This document shows positions 1-5,846 of a stretch of 5,962 bases of DNA, piece after piece; position 1 is the first letter of the stretch; each line of letters starts with the position of its first letter. Under the pieces are notes generated by a model, which was given only the letters and a program-made list of their open reading frames with translations, did not search any database and was not told the origin of the DNA. This stretch comes from an uncultured Bacteroidota bacterium (GTDB lineage: Bacteria; Bacteroidota; Bacteroidia; Chitinophagales; Chitinophagaceae). The translations under genes and the position numbers were made by a program. The stretch spans positions 1-5,962 of the forward strand of contig CAMLKS010000167.1 of the NCBI GenBank assembly GCA_946480675.1, written 5' to 3'.

Positions 1-1270
1 CCGGAACGGGGTGGGCCACTTCTTTGATGTGTATGACCTGAACCTGACCGGTATGACTTATTTGTATACCAAACAGCTGTCGACCATGGCAAGCTATACA
101 CGCATCAGTATGGACTCTCATAAACTGTATGGGGTAGCCATAACCTGGCAAGAGAAATTTATTAAGTCGATTGTATTGCTGGGCGGTAGTAGTTTGAGCG
201 CCAGCGGTATATTGACCTTATCGGGCAGTAATGGCTATACCCGCCCTGACTGTGCCTTTAGCCACAGTACCCAGGCAGGTACGCTGAATGTGCATTATGC
301 GTATTATCACCCTGTAAGTGGTGTGATCATAGAATCGTCTTTTGATTTCTGGACGGCTATAGGGTTAGGTACTACCACCATTTTCCCCAGTGTAAATGAC
401 GCAAACCTGGCGGCACCATCGAGCGGTGTAAATGTGAACCTGGATTGCCCTGACCACTATGATGTAGAAAACTGGGCCTATACCTATACAGATAACTACT
501 ATGATATTTCTGTAAGGTTCATCGATTATCACTCAACCGCAACACCTACAACCGTAGTAGTGAATGACAACTCTGTATTAAGCAGTGCAGCTATCAATTC
601 ATCTATGAATTATAACCCCTTCCTGGCATATGATCATGACTGTATCTATGGCGTAGGTACGCTGTATGTGGGTTGGGTAAGCCAATATATAGACCCTGCA
701 ACCACCAATCCTGCTTCATACATAGCTGTGCAGATAAAAGAAGATGGCAATGGCCCCGTAACACCGGTTGATTACCTGACCGTGCCTAATAACACGACAC
801 TTACATCCGGTACGCCGTACCTGTCATTCAGCAAGCAAAATGATGCTACCGATTACCTGTACACCATATTCCCTCAATACGTTAATGGTGTAGGTTACAG
901 GATGCAACATAAATACCATGCATGGAATAATTCACAGTTTAAAGGTGCAACGCCTGTTTTTACCTGCAATAATGACGAAGACCATAAAAAAGCTTTTGCA
1001 GCACGCAATGCCGGTATGAACATTACATTGTATCCTAACCCGTATGTAAGCACATTTGAGCTTCAGATACCTGCTGACATACAAAATGAAAAAGGCAGCA
1101 TTGTAATAACAGGTGTAGATGGCAAAACATATGGCACTTTTGAAGGTGACATGCGCAATGCTAATAGCTACCTGAGCACTATAGGTGCAAACATGCCTGC
1201 AGGCAACTATGCTATACAAGTACAAGTGAATGGCCGCACCCAAGTGTTGAAAACAACAAAGGTGCAATAA
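1..1270 (+). CDS. Secreted T9SS-sorted protein, 5'-truncated by the window edge
   Basis: This is the C-terminal part of a secreted protein; the frame is open to base 2 with no stop, so the GTG at 11 is most likely internal and the real start lies outside the window. Counting residues from base 11, residues about 339-419 form a type A Por secretion sorting domain: it opens with LYPNP, has a G-x-V-I-T-G-x-D-G-K strand, a P-A-G-N-Y-A-I-Q-V turn, and ends in basic T-K-V-Q. In that family the domain directs the protein through the type IX system across the outer membrane, where it is removed and the cargo is released or anchored to the surface. The rest is rich in Thr, Ser, Asn and Tyr with alternating strand-like segments and recurring units near residues 29, 76, 154, 201 and 269, suggesting a beta-propeller or similar repeat fold (inference). 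No catalytic motif is recognised, so its substrate or role is unknown. Confidence 0.88.
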   Translation, partial: RNGVGHFFDVYDLNLTGMTYLYTKQLSTMASYTRISMDSHKLYGVAITWQEKFIKSIVLLGGSSLSASGILTLSGSNGYTRPDCAFSHSTQAGTLNVHYAYYHPVSGVIIESSFDFWTAIGLGTTTIFPSVNDANLAAPSSGVNVNLDCPDHYDVENWAYTYTDNYYDISVRFIDYHSTATPTTVVVNDNSVLSSAAINSSMNYNPFLAYDHDCIYGVGTLYVGWVSQYIDPATTNPASYIAVQIKEDGNGPVTPVDYLTVPNNTTLTSGTPYLSFSKQNDATDYLYTIFPQYVNGVGYRMQHKYHAWNNSQFKGATPVFTCNNDEDHKKAFAARNAGMNITLYPNPYVSTFELQIPADIQNEKGSIVITGVDGKTYGTFEGDMRNANSYLSTIGANMPAGNYAIQVQVNGRTQVLKTTKVQ

Positions 1271-1287
1271 GCATCACCGGAATATTA

Positions 1288-1327
1288 CTAATAAAAAGGG
1301 ATGGCAAAGGCCATCCCTTTTTATTAG
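1288..1327. terminator. Bidirectional intrinsic terminator between convergent genes
   Basis: A perfect 18-bp inverted repeat (left arm 1288-1305, right arm 1310-1327) closes on a 4-base loop AAAG at 1306-1309. The core GGGATGGC/GCCATCCC is flanked by A5 on the left and T5 on the right, so each strand's transcript has a GC stem followed by a U tract. It sits 17 bp after the stop of the secreted-protein gene and 2 bp after the stop of the leftward OsmC gene, which fits a terminator shared by both. Confidence 0.92.
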
Positions 1328-1329
1328 GC

Positions 1330-1779
1330 CTAACTTTCTGCTGAAGCAGCAATATGTATCACGGGTATCATTGTCACCTTCGATTTTATCGAATTGGATA
1401 TCAGGCATGCGGCTTCTGATTTATTCAAAATGCGCAGCGCTTTTTCGGTATCTTCTTCGGCAACAATCGTTACTTCCGGTTTCAGGATTATTTCTGTCAT
1501 CAGGTATTTACCGTCAACCAGTTCCAGTTTTCCGGCTGCTTTTGAAGTGAAAGCTGAGAAATGGAGGTTTGAATTTTCTGCTATTGCCAGGAATGTAGTC
1601 ATAAGGCAGCTGTTGACAGCAGCCGTAAATAAGTGTTCCGGCGACCATTGGCCGCTAATGCCGCCCTTGAATTCGGGAGGCGTAACTACCTCTATTGTAT
1701 TATCCAGAACGGTACTGCTTGCTATCCCTTTTCTATCCTGCAGCCACTCTACTGTTACATCATAATAGTGCTCTTTCAT
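1330..1779 (-). CDS. OsmC/Ohr-family peroxide reductase
   Basis: A 149-residue protein of normal length for the OsmC/Ohr superfamily, cytosolic thiol peroxidases that reduce organic hydroperoxides or protect against osmotic and oxidative stress. The two conserved cysteines are Cys58, in the helix A-A-V-N-S-C-L-M-T-T-F (peroxidatic), and Cys125, in S-E-A-A-C-L-I-S-N (resolving). Glu48 in W-S-P-E-H-L and Arg16 sit where the family has the Glu and Arg that activate the peroxidatic thiolate. The N-terminal strands and the loop with G-G-x-x-G-Q-W-S-P-E-H-L-F match the OsmC fold. The ATG at 1777-1779 gives a full-length product. The gene diverges from the aldo/keto reductase operon and converges on the secreted-protein gene. 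Telling OsmC from Ohr or the YhfA-like branch needs an alignment; the substrate is not known. Confidence 0.92.
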   Translation of the reverse strand: MKEHYYDVTVEWLQDRKGIASSTVLDNTIEVVTPPEFKGGISGQWSPEHLFTAAVNSCLMTTFLAIAENSNLHFSAFTSKAAGKLELVDGKYLMTEIILKPEVTIVAEEDTEKALRILNKSEAACLISNSIKSKVTMIPVIHIAASAES

Positions 1780-1795
1780 TTCAATGTATTTTCTG

Positions 1796-1803
1796 CAAAT
1801 TAA
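1796..1803 (-). promoter_or_regulatory. Possible -7 box for the OsmC gene
   Basis: On the minus strand this reads TTAATTTG, one mismatch from the Bacteroidota -7 consensus TAnnTTTG. It would place the transcript start about 10 bases before the ATG. No convincing -33 TTTG lies at the expected distance, so the call is tentative. Confidence 0.3.
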
Positions 1804-1879
1804 GCTATGGCTTTAGCCGCGTTGGTGATGGTTGTCACAGTAATAACTGATTTTTGCCATCTTTTTCTGCACCGTTAAA

Positions 1880-1917
1880 TTGTTTGAATTTCACAAGTTT
1901 TGGATTGAATGTAGCAA
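1880..1917 (+). promoter_or_regulatory. Candidate AraC-type operator: direct repeat with 21-bp period
   Basis: Two copies of TTGAATnTnnCAA lie at 1884-1896 and 1905-1917, identical at 10 of 13 positions and offset by exactly 21 bp, two helical turns. Extending to 17 bp (1880-1896 and 1901-1917) gives 12 matches. AraC-family proteins commonly bind two direct half-sites with this period, the nearer one next to the RNA polymerase site. Here the nearer copy ends 22 bp before the -7 box at 1940, where a -33 element is otherwise missing. The AraC-family gene at 3007 in the downstream operon is the natural candidate to bind it (inference). Confidence 0.45.
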
Positions 1918-1939
1918 ATGAGGAGCGTGGGTATGGCAG

Positions 1940-1947
1940 TAGTTTTG
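1940..1947 (+). promoter_or_regulatory. -7 promoter box of the aldo/keto reductase operon
   Basis: TAGTTTTG matches the Bacteroidota -7 consensus TAnnTTTG exactly. It predicts a start near 1952 and a leader of about 20 bases, ending in the A-rich run AACTAAAACAG before the ATG at 1975. No TTG stands at the usual 19-23 bp upstream distance, which suggests dependence on an activator. Confidence 0.6.
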
Positions 1948-1974
1948 CCTTGTAAATCTTAACAACTAAAACAG

Positions 1975-2991
1975 ATGAAATACAAATTATTAGGCAACAC
2001 AGGATTGAAAGTATCAGAATTGTGCCTGGGGACCATGACTTTTGGTGGTAGGGGCATATGGACGGCCATAGGTACTTTGCCGCAGGAGGAAGTGAATGCA
2101 ATAGTAAAGCAATCGGTAGATGCAGGTATCAACTTTATAGATACGGCCAATGTATATAGTGAAGGATTGAGCGAGCAAATGACGGGCACGGCCATCAGGC
2201 AACTGGGCATTGACAGGGATGAACTGGTTATAGCTACCAAAGTACGTGGTGCTATGGGCAAAGGGCCTAACGATACCGGTTTATCGCGGAAGCATATTTT
2301 GCAACAGGTAGATGAAAGCCTGAAACGCCTGCAAACGGATTATATTGACCTGTACCAGATACACGGTTTTGACCCGCAGACACCCATGGAAGAAGTGCTG
2401 CATGCGCTGGATACGCTTGTAAACAATGGCAAGGTGCGATATATAGGGTGCAGTAACCATGCTGCATGGCAAATAATGAAAGCATTAGGCATTTCAGAGT
2501 TGAAGGGTTACGCGAAGTTTGTTTCGCTACAGGCATATTATACCATAGCGGGCAGAGACCTGGAAAGGGAAATTGTCCCGATGCTGAAGGACCAGAAGCT
2601 GGGGCTGATGGTATGGAGCCCACTGGCAGGCGGGTTGCTAAGTGGTAAGTATAGCAGGCAAGCTGAGACGACAGAAGGACGCAGGATGAATTTTGATTTT
2701 CCGCCGGTGAATAAGAACAAAGCTTTTGATATAGTAGATGTGATGGCGGAGATAGCAGCAACGAAAGATGTATCGGTAGCGCAGATAGCACTGGCATGGT
2801 TGCTGCATCAACCGGTCGTAACATCGGTAATAATTGGTGCCAAGAATACGGCACAACTGGATGATAATTTGAAGGCTATTGAAGTGCGCCTGAATTCAGA
2901 GGAATTGACGAAATTAGATGATGTAAGTAAGCTGGCGCCTGAATATCCCGCCTGGATGATAGAAAGGCAAGGTGCCGACCGCCAGGCCTGA
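1975..2991 (+). CDS. Aldo/keto reductase, NADPH-dependent
   Basis: A complete 338-residue (alpha/beta)8-barrel oxidoreductase of the aldo/keto reductase superfamily, cytosolic, reducing aldehydes or ketones with NAD(P)H. The catalytic tetrad is intact: Asp56 (F-I-D-T-A), Tyr61 (N-V-Y-S-E-G), Lys89 (I-A-T-K-V) and His130 (D-L-Y-Q-I-H). Other signatures are the opening R/K-x-L-G-N-T-G-L-K-V-S, G-K-V-R-Y-I-G-C-S-N at 152-161, W-S-P-L-A-G-G-L-L-S-G-K-Y at 214-226, and the cofactor-binding I-I-G-A-K-x-x-x-Q-L-x-x-N at 286-298. It resembles the bacterial IolS/YajO-like branch; the substrate cannot be read from sequence. The ATG at 1975 follows an A-rich leader without a Shine-Dalgarno and is preceded by a good -7 box. 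Two in-frame stops (TGA-TAA) end the gene, and the AraC-family gene begins 15 bp later, indicating an operon. Confidence 0.95.
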   Translation: MKYKLLGNTGLKVSELCLGTMTFGGRGIWTAIGTLPQEEVNAIVKQSVDAGINFIDTANVYSEGLSEQMTGTAIRQLGIDRDELVIATKVRGAMGKGPNDTGLSRKHILQQVDESLKRLQTDYIDLYQIHGFDPQTPMEEVLHALDTLVNNGKVRYIGCSNHAAWQIMKALGISELKGYAKFVSLQAYYTIAGRDLEREIVPMLKDQKLGLMVWSPLAGGLLSGKYSRQAETTEGRRMNFDFPPVNKNKAFDIVDVMAEIAATKDVSVAQIALAWLLHQPVVTSVIIGAKNTAQLDDNLKAIEVRLNSEELTKLDDVSKLAPEYPAWMIERQGADRQA

Positions 2992-3006
2992 TAAAACAAC
3001 GTAGCA

Positions 3007-3900
3007 ATGCCGGTAACAGAAACCATTGAGGATTTTTACAAGAATAAGTTTAATAACATACCTGTATTGAGCGGTGATGTAGGGCACTTTAATGTTTTCA
3101 AGATGGACTATTCCAATGAAACATCGAGGCCTATGAAATATGCGCGCAGGGAATATTATAAAATATTGCTGGTACGGGGACATCATGTATACCATTATGC
3201 TGATAAAAGCCTGGAGGTAAAAGGCACGGCATTGCTTTTTTTTAATCCCCTGATACCTTACACCTTTGAACGACTTAGTGATAACACTACCGGTTATTTC
3301 TGCATTTTCAGAGAGGGCTTTTTCAGCGAGCATATAAGGGGCAGCCTGCGGGAGCTACCCATGTATGCACCCGGAGGGAAGCCCGCATATACTTTTAACG
3401 AAGAACAGGATAAAGACGTAAGCTACATATTTGAAAAGATGCTTACGGAGATCAATTCTGACTACAGATATAAGTATGACCTGATACGGAACTACATCAT
3501 GGAGATGATACACTACGCCCTGAAAATACAACCATCGGAAAACCTGTATGCGCATATTGATGCCAATACCCGCATCACATCTGTATTTACAGAATTGCTG
3601 GAAAGGCAATTTCCTATAGAAGATGTTTCACAGCAGTTTACCCTACGCAGTGCCAAAGATTTTGCACAGCAACTGAATGTGCATGTGAACCACCTGAACA
3701 GGGCTATAAAAGCCACTACGGGGAAAACGACTACCGACCATATCAGCGAACGATTGGTAACAGAAGCTAAAGCCTTGCTGAAACATACAGACTGGAATAT
3801 ATCTGAAATAAGTTATTGCCTGGGTTTTGAAGAGCCAGCCAACTTCAATCATTTCTTTAAGAAGCAAACCAGCATCACGCCCTCGGCTTACCGGGCATAA
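3007..3900 (+). CDS. AraC-family transcriptional regulator
   Basis: A complete 297-residue regulator of normal AraC length. Residues about 20-180 form the variable sensor half: beta-rich to about 110, including L-L-F-F-N-P-L-I-P-Y (76-85) typical of cupin-like AraC sensors, then helical. Residues about 195-297 form the double helix-turn-helix: the first near 214-237 (A-K-D-F-A-Q-Q-L-N-V-H-V-N-H-L-N-R), the second near 264-286, ending in the family hallmark G-F-x-E-P-A-N-F-N-H-F-F-K-K and T-P-S-A-Y-R-A. It lies 15 bp behind the aldo/keto reductase with no promoter seen between, so the two are probably co-transcribed and the regulator probably acts on its own operon through the 21-bp direct repeat at 1880-1917 (inference). 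The ligand is unknown; a small carbonyl or related substrate of the reductase is one possibility. A run of eight T lies within the gene at 3236-3243. No terminator is evident after it. Confidence 0.93.
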   Translation: MPVTETIEDFYKNKFNNIPVLSGDVGHFNVFKMDYSNETSRPMKYARREYYKILLVRGHHVYHYADKSLEVKGTALLFFNPLIPYTFERLSDNTTGYFCIFREGFFSEHIRGSLRELPMYAPGGKPAYTFNEEQDKDVSYIFEKMLTEINSDYRYKYDLIRNYIMEMIHYALKIQPSENLYAHIDANTRITSVFTELLERQFPIEDVSQQFTLRSAKDFAQQLNVHVNHLNRAIKATTGKTTTDHISERLVTEAKALLKHTDWNISEISYCLGFEEPANFNHFFKKQTSITPSAYRA

Positions 3901-3966
3901 TGTGTTATGAAAGATATGTAAGCCGTTTTAAAAGGACGGTATTAGATGATAAGAAGGTTATTGAGC

Positions 3967-3974
3967 TATATTTG
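3967..3974 (+). promoter_or_regulatory. -7 promoter box of the Crp/Fnr-type gene
   Basis: TATATTTG matches TAnnTTTG exactly and predicts a start near 3980 and a leader of about 45 bases before the ATG at 4026. No good -33 TTTG is found 19-23 bp upstream. The rest of the 125-bp gap (3901-4025) shows only short, weak inverted repeats such as TTTTAAAA at 3926-3933. Confidence 0.55.
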
Positions 3975-4025
3975 CGTTAATAGTAAGTTGGTGGCCATAT
4001 AATGAGCCGCAATAACAGATGAACA

Positions 4026-4601
4026 ATGCAGGATTTACTCTTTGACTTTATATCAAAATACATCTCGCTTACAGATGATGAGAAGAACGCCATACTATCT
4101 TTAGATATATTCCGCTCTGTTAAGAAAGGGACCGTATTGCTGAAAGAAGGGCAAAAATCGAAAGACAGCTACTTTGTTCTTCAAGGCTGCATCCGCACAT
4201 ACTATTTGGTAGATAGTGAAGAAAAAACTACCGCTTTTTATACAGAAATGGATGCTTTGACCCCACCTTGTGTAATAAGCAAAACGCCATCTGAATATTA
4301 TATAGGTTGTGTAGAAGATACGATACTTACGGTTTCCAATTCTGATATGGAAGTAGAAGTAAATAGTAAGTTTCCAAAGTTTGATGCCATGTGCAAAGTA
4401 TTATCCGAGGAACTTTTGGCTAAACAACGGATAGACTTTGATGCGTTTAAAACTTCTTCACCAGAACAACGATACATGAACTTGCTTCAAAAAAGGCCGG
4501 ACCTTATCCAACGCGTGCCGCAGTATCAATTAGCAAGCTACTTAGGTATCAAACCAGAATCCTTAAGCAGGTTAAGAGCAAGGATTACACAAAAAAAATA
4601 A
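4026..4601 (+). CDS. Crp/Fnr-family transcriptional regulator
   Basis: A 191-residue protein typical in length for the short Bacteroidota Crp/Fnr regulators. Residues about 5-110 form the cyclic-nucleotide-binding-like beta barrel (K-K-G-T-V-L-L-K-E-G-Q-K-S-K-D-S-Y-F-V-L-Q-G-C at 33-55), about 112-140 the long dimerisation helix, and about 148-190 a winged helix whose recognition part is V-P-Q-Y-Q-L-A-S-Y-L-G-I-K-P-E-S-L-S-R (164-182). The phosphate-binding cassette expected near residues 72-95 lacks the Gly-Glu and Arg that hold cAMP in Crp, and there is no N-terminal Fe-S cysteine cluster as in Fnr, so neither cAMP nor oxygen sensing is supported. Cysteines lie at 55, 82, 95 and 123. The ATG at 4026 is preceded by another ATG at 4019 that opens only an 8-codon frame. 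By eye this gene and those after it are more AT-rich than the reductase operon. Its likely target is the palindrome just downstream. Confidence 0.9.
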   Translation: MQDLLFDFISKYISLTDDEKNAILSLDIFRSVKKGTVLLKEGQKSKDSYFVLQGCIRTYYLVDSEEKTTAFYTEMDALTPPCVISKTPSEYYIGCVEDTILTVSNSDMEVEVNSKFPKFDAMCKVLSEELLAKQRIDFDAFKTSSPEQRYMNLLQKRPDLIQRVPQYQLASYLGIKPESLSRLRARITQKK

Positions 4602-4615
4602 AGAGGAAGGTTCAT

Positions 4616-4635
4616 TTCTTAACTTAAGTGAAGAA
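4616..4635. promoter_or_regulatory. Candidate Crp/Fnr-type operator, 20-bp palindrome
   Basis: The site reads TTCTT-A-ACTT | AAGT-G-AAGAA. Nine of ten position pairs around centre 4625.5 are complementary; only the A/G pair at 4621/4630 breaks the symmetry. Length and two-fold symmetry suit a dimeric helix-turn-helix regulator. Its right edge is 20 bp before the -7 box at 4656, so the centre falls about 43-44 bp before the expected start, close to the class II activator position known for Crp/Fnr proteins (-41.5). It starts 14 bp after the stop of the Crp/Fnr-type gene. Confidence 0.5.
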
Positions 4636-4655
4636 CCTGTGGCATCTCGCCCATC

Positions 4656-4663
4656 TACTTTTG
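4656..4663 (+). promoter_or_regulatory. -7 promoter box for the two-gene envelope operon
   Basis: TACTTTTG is an exact TAnnTTTG match. It predicts transcription from about 4668-4670 and a leader of about 20 bases to the ATG at 4690. The usual -33 TTTG is absent; the palindrome at 4616-4635 occupies that upstream side. The box lies inside the extended GTG-started frame, so it argues for the later start. Confidence 0.62.
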
Positions 4664-4689
4664 CAGCATCAGCTAAAAATATAATTGAT

Positions 4690-5316
4690 ATGCAAAAGAA
4701 AATTTTCCTGATTGGTTTTGCCTTAATGATGACGAGTACGCTTCACCTCAAAGCCCAATACGCTAAGACAGACAGCACTTATAAAAAGTGTTTCGTAGGT
4801 AGCACTTTGTTTTTATTGGGTAATTTTTCATCTACCAATCCACCGGGTTTTGGTCAGCTCAATATAGGTTATCGCATTACCGGAAAAGATGTTGTTTCTC
4901 TTGAACTAATAACCTGGAAACATGCCTGGCCACTAGGCATCAACCCGTTTTACAATAAGTCATACGGAAAACCTGAGGAGAAATTTTCAGGCTATATACG
5001 GGAATATGGAATTGGCCTGGCCTATCAAAGGTACCTGTGGAAAGGTCTTTATGTAGCAGTACACGTAATGCCTATGTGGCAAACATTTAAGAAAGAAAAC
5101 GGTGATAAGTTGGATAATGGGTTCATCATATTCAATACGAATCGAGTTGGCTATCACATTAAACTCTTGAAGGATAGATTTTTTATAGAACCATCAATTG
5201 GTATTGCCGGTCGCCCTTATTTCACTGAAATGCCTGCAGGATTTAAAGAAAAAGATGACAAGTGGCCCAAATGGACACCAGAACCGGGGCTTCATTTCGG
5301 ATACAATTTCAATTAA
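4690..5316 (+). CDS. Exported protein, probable outer-membrane beta-barrel, unknown function
   Basis: A 208-residue protein not assigned to a named family. It opens with a clear signal peptide: M-Q-K-K, a hydrophobic stretch from Ile5 to about Leu18, then H-L-K-A-Q, with cleavage probable near residues 22-24. The mature part is rich in aromatic and alternating hydrophobic/polar segments with Gly turns (for example F-G-Q-L-N-I-G-Y-R, E-Y-G-I-G-L-A-Y-Q-R-Y, L-Y-V-A-V-H-V-M-P-M-W, F-F-I-E-P-S-I-G-I-A-G-R) and ends in L-H-F-G-Y-N-F-N. This is the look of a small outer-membrane barrel with its terminal strand at the C-terminus (inference). The frame is open back to a GTG at 4639, but those 17 residues would hide the signal peptide and would overlap the promoter, so the ATG at 4690 is chosen. 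The next gene starts 6 bp after the stop. Confidence 0.82.
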   Translation: MQKKIFLIGFALMMTSTLHLKAQYAKTDSTYKKCFVGSTLFLLGNFSSTNPPGFGQLNIGYRITGKDVVSLELITWKHAWPLGINPFYNKSYGKPEEKFSGYIREYGIGLAYQRYLWKGLYVAVHVMPMWQTFKKENGDKLDNGFIIFNTNRVGYHIKLLKDRFFIEPSIGIAGRPYFTEMPAGFKEKDDKWPKWTPEPGLHFGYNFN

Positions 5317-5322
5317 CAATTT

Positions 5323-5826
5323 ATGAATACACAAACCTCATTTGAAGACATCAAAGTGAATGTGAAGCTTAAGCTCGCTGCCCTGTGGGCGAGCTTAATG
5401 TTTCTCATTATCTATATTGACTATTTTCACTTATATATGCCGGGCATGATAGAGGATATCAGGATGGGCAGAGTGTTTGTGTTTAATATTACGCAAGGTT
5501 TTATTACCGCAGCACTCGTTGTAGTGACAATGCCTGCCCTGATGATTTTTCTATCTGTTGCACTGCCTGCCAGAGTAAATCGTCTAACGAACATCATTAT
5601 TGCAGTAGTGAATATCCCCCTTGTGCTGTTTAATCTGGCAGGAGTGGCTTGGGTACACATGGTATTGGGCGCAATTATAGAGGTTGTTCTTCTTGGGCTG
5701 ATTATCCATTATGCATGGAAGTGGCCTCGCATTGAAACATGGGGTGGTACAACTTTGGAACTGAAAGACTTGGACGATTTGCGACACAGTAGCAAACCGG
5801 GAAATACAATTAGAATGGAGATGTAA
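5323..5826 (+). CDS. Four-helix membrane protein, DUF6326-like
   Basis: A 167-residue inner-membrane protein with four predicted membrane helices at about residues 16-39, 53-79, 88-107 and 109-131. The segment V-N-V-K-L-K-L-A-A-L-W-A-S-L-M-F near the N-terminus, followed by Y-I-D-Y-F-x-L-Y-x-P-G, plus L-P-A-R-V-N-R-x-x-N-I-I at the third helix and A-W-K-W-P-R at the end of the fourth, match what I recall of the DUF6326 family, found in Bacteroidota and other bacteria with no known function. A charged tail of about 30 residues (136-167, L-E-L-K-D-L-D-D-L-R-H) follows the last helix and appears longer than usual for the family. The ATG lies 6 bp after the stop of the exported-protein gene, so the two are probably translated from one transcript ending at the hairpin at 5847. 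Confidence 0.85.
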   Translation: MNTQTSFEDIKVNVKLKLAALWASLMFLIIYIDYFHLYMPGMIEDIRMGRVFVFNITQGFITAALVVVTMPALMIFLSVALPARVNRLTNIIIAVVNIPLVLFNLAGVAWVHMVLGAIIEVVLLGLIIHYAWKWPRIETWGGTTLELKDLDDLRHSSKPGNTIRMEM

Positions 5827-5846
5827 ATCGGGAATAGCAGAAAGTA

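Noticed and set aside
932..1267. Minus-strand frame of 111 codons under the T9SS sorting domain.
   Set aside because: Antisense to a clear family domain; Cys/His/Tyr-rich low-quality translation typical of a reverse-strand shadow.
1394..1765. Plus-strand frame of 123 codons opposite the OsmC gene.
   Set aside because: The minus strand encodes a full OsmC protein with both conserved cysteines; the plus frame has no family features.
1838..1849. CAGT-AATA-ACTG inverted repeat between OsmC and the reductase, as an operator.
   Set aside because: Only four-base arms; no second copy and no fixed relation to a promoter box.
2267..2854. Long minus-strand open frame (195 codons) opposite the aldo/keto reductase.
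   Set aside because: It lies wholly antisense to a gene with an intact catalytic tetrad, its translation is Ser/Pro/Leu-rich without any recognisable domain, and it has no promoter or leader. It is a coding shadow.
3236..3243. Run of eight T inside the AraC-family gene as a possible phase-variation or slippage site.
   Set aside because: It encodes part of L-L-F-F-N-P, the frame is intact, and eight bases alone in an AT-leaning genome is weak evidence.
3921..3940. Inverted repeat CCGT...ACGG around TTTTAAAA after the AraC-family gene, as a terminator or operator.
   Set aside because: The stem is only four bases with no T tract following, and the symmetry is too short to separate from chance.
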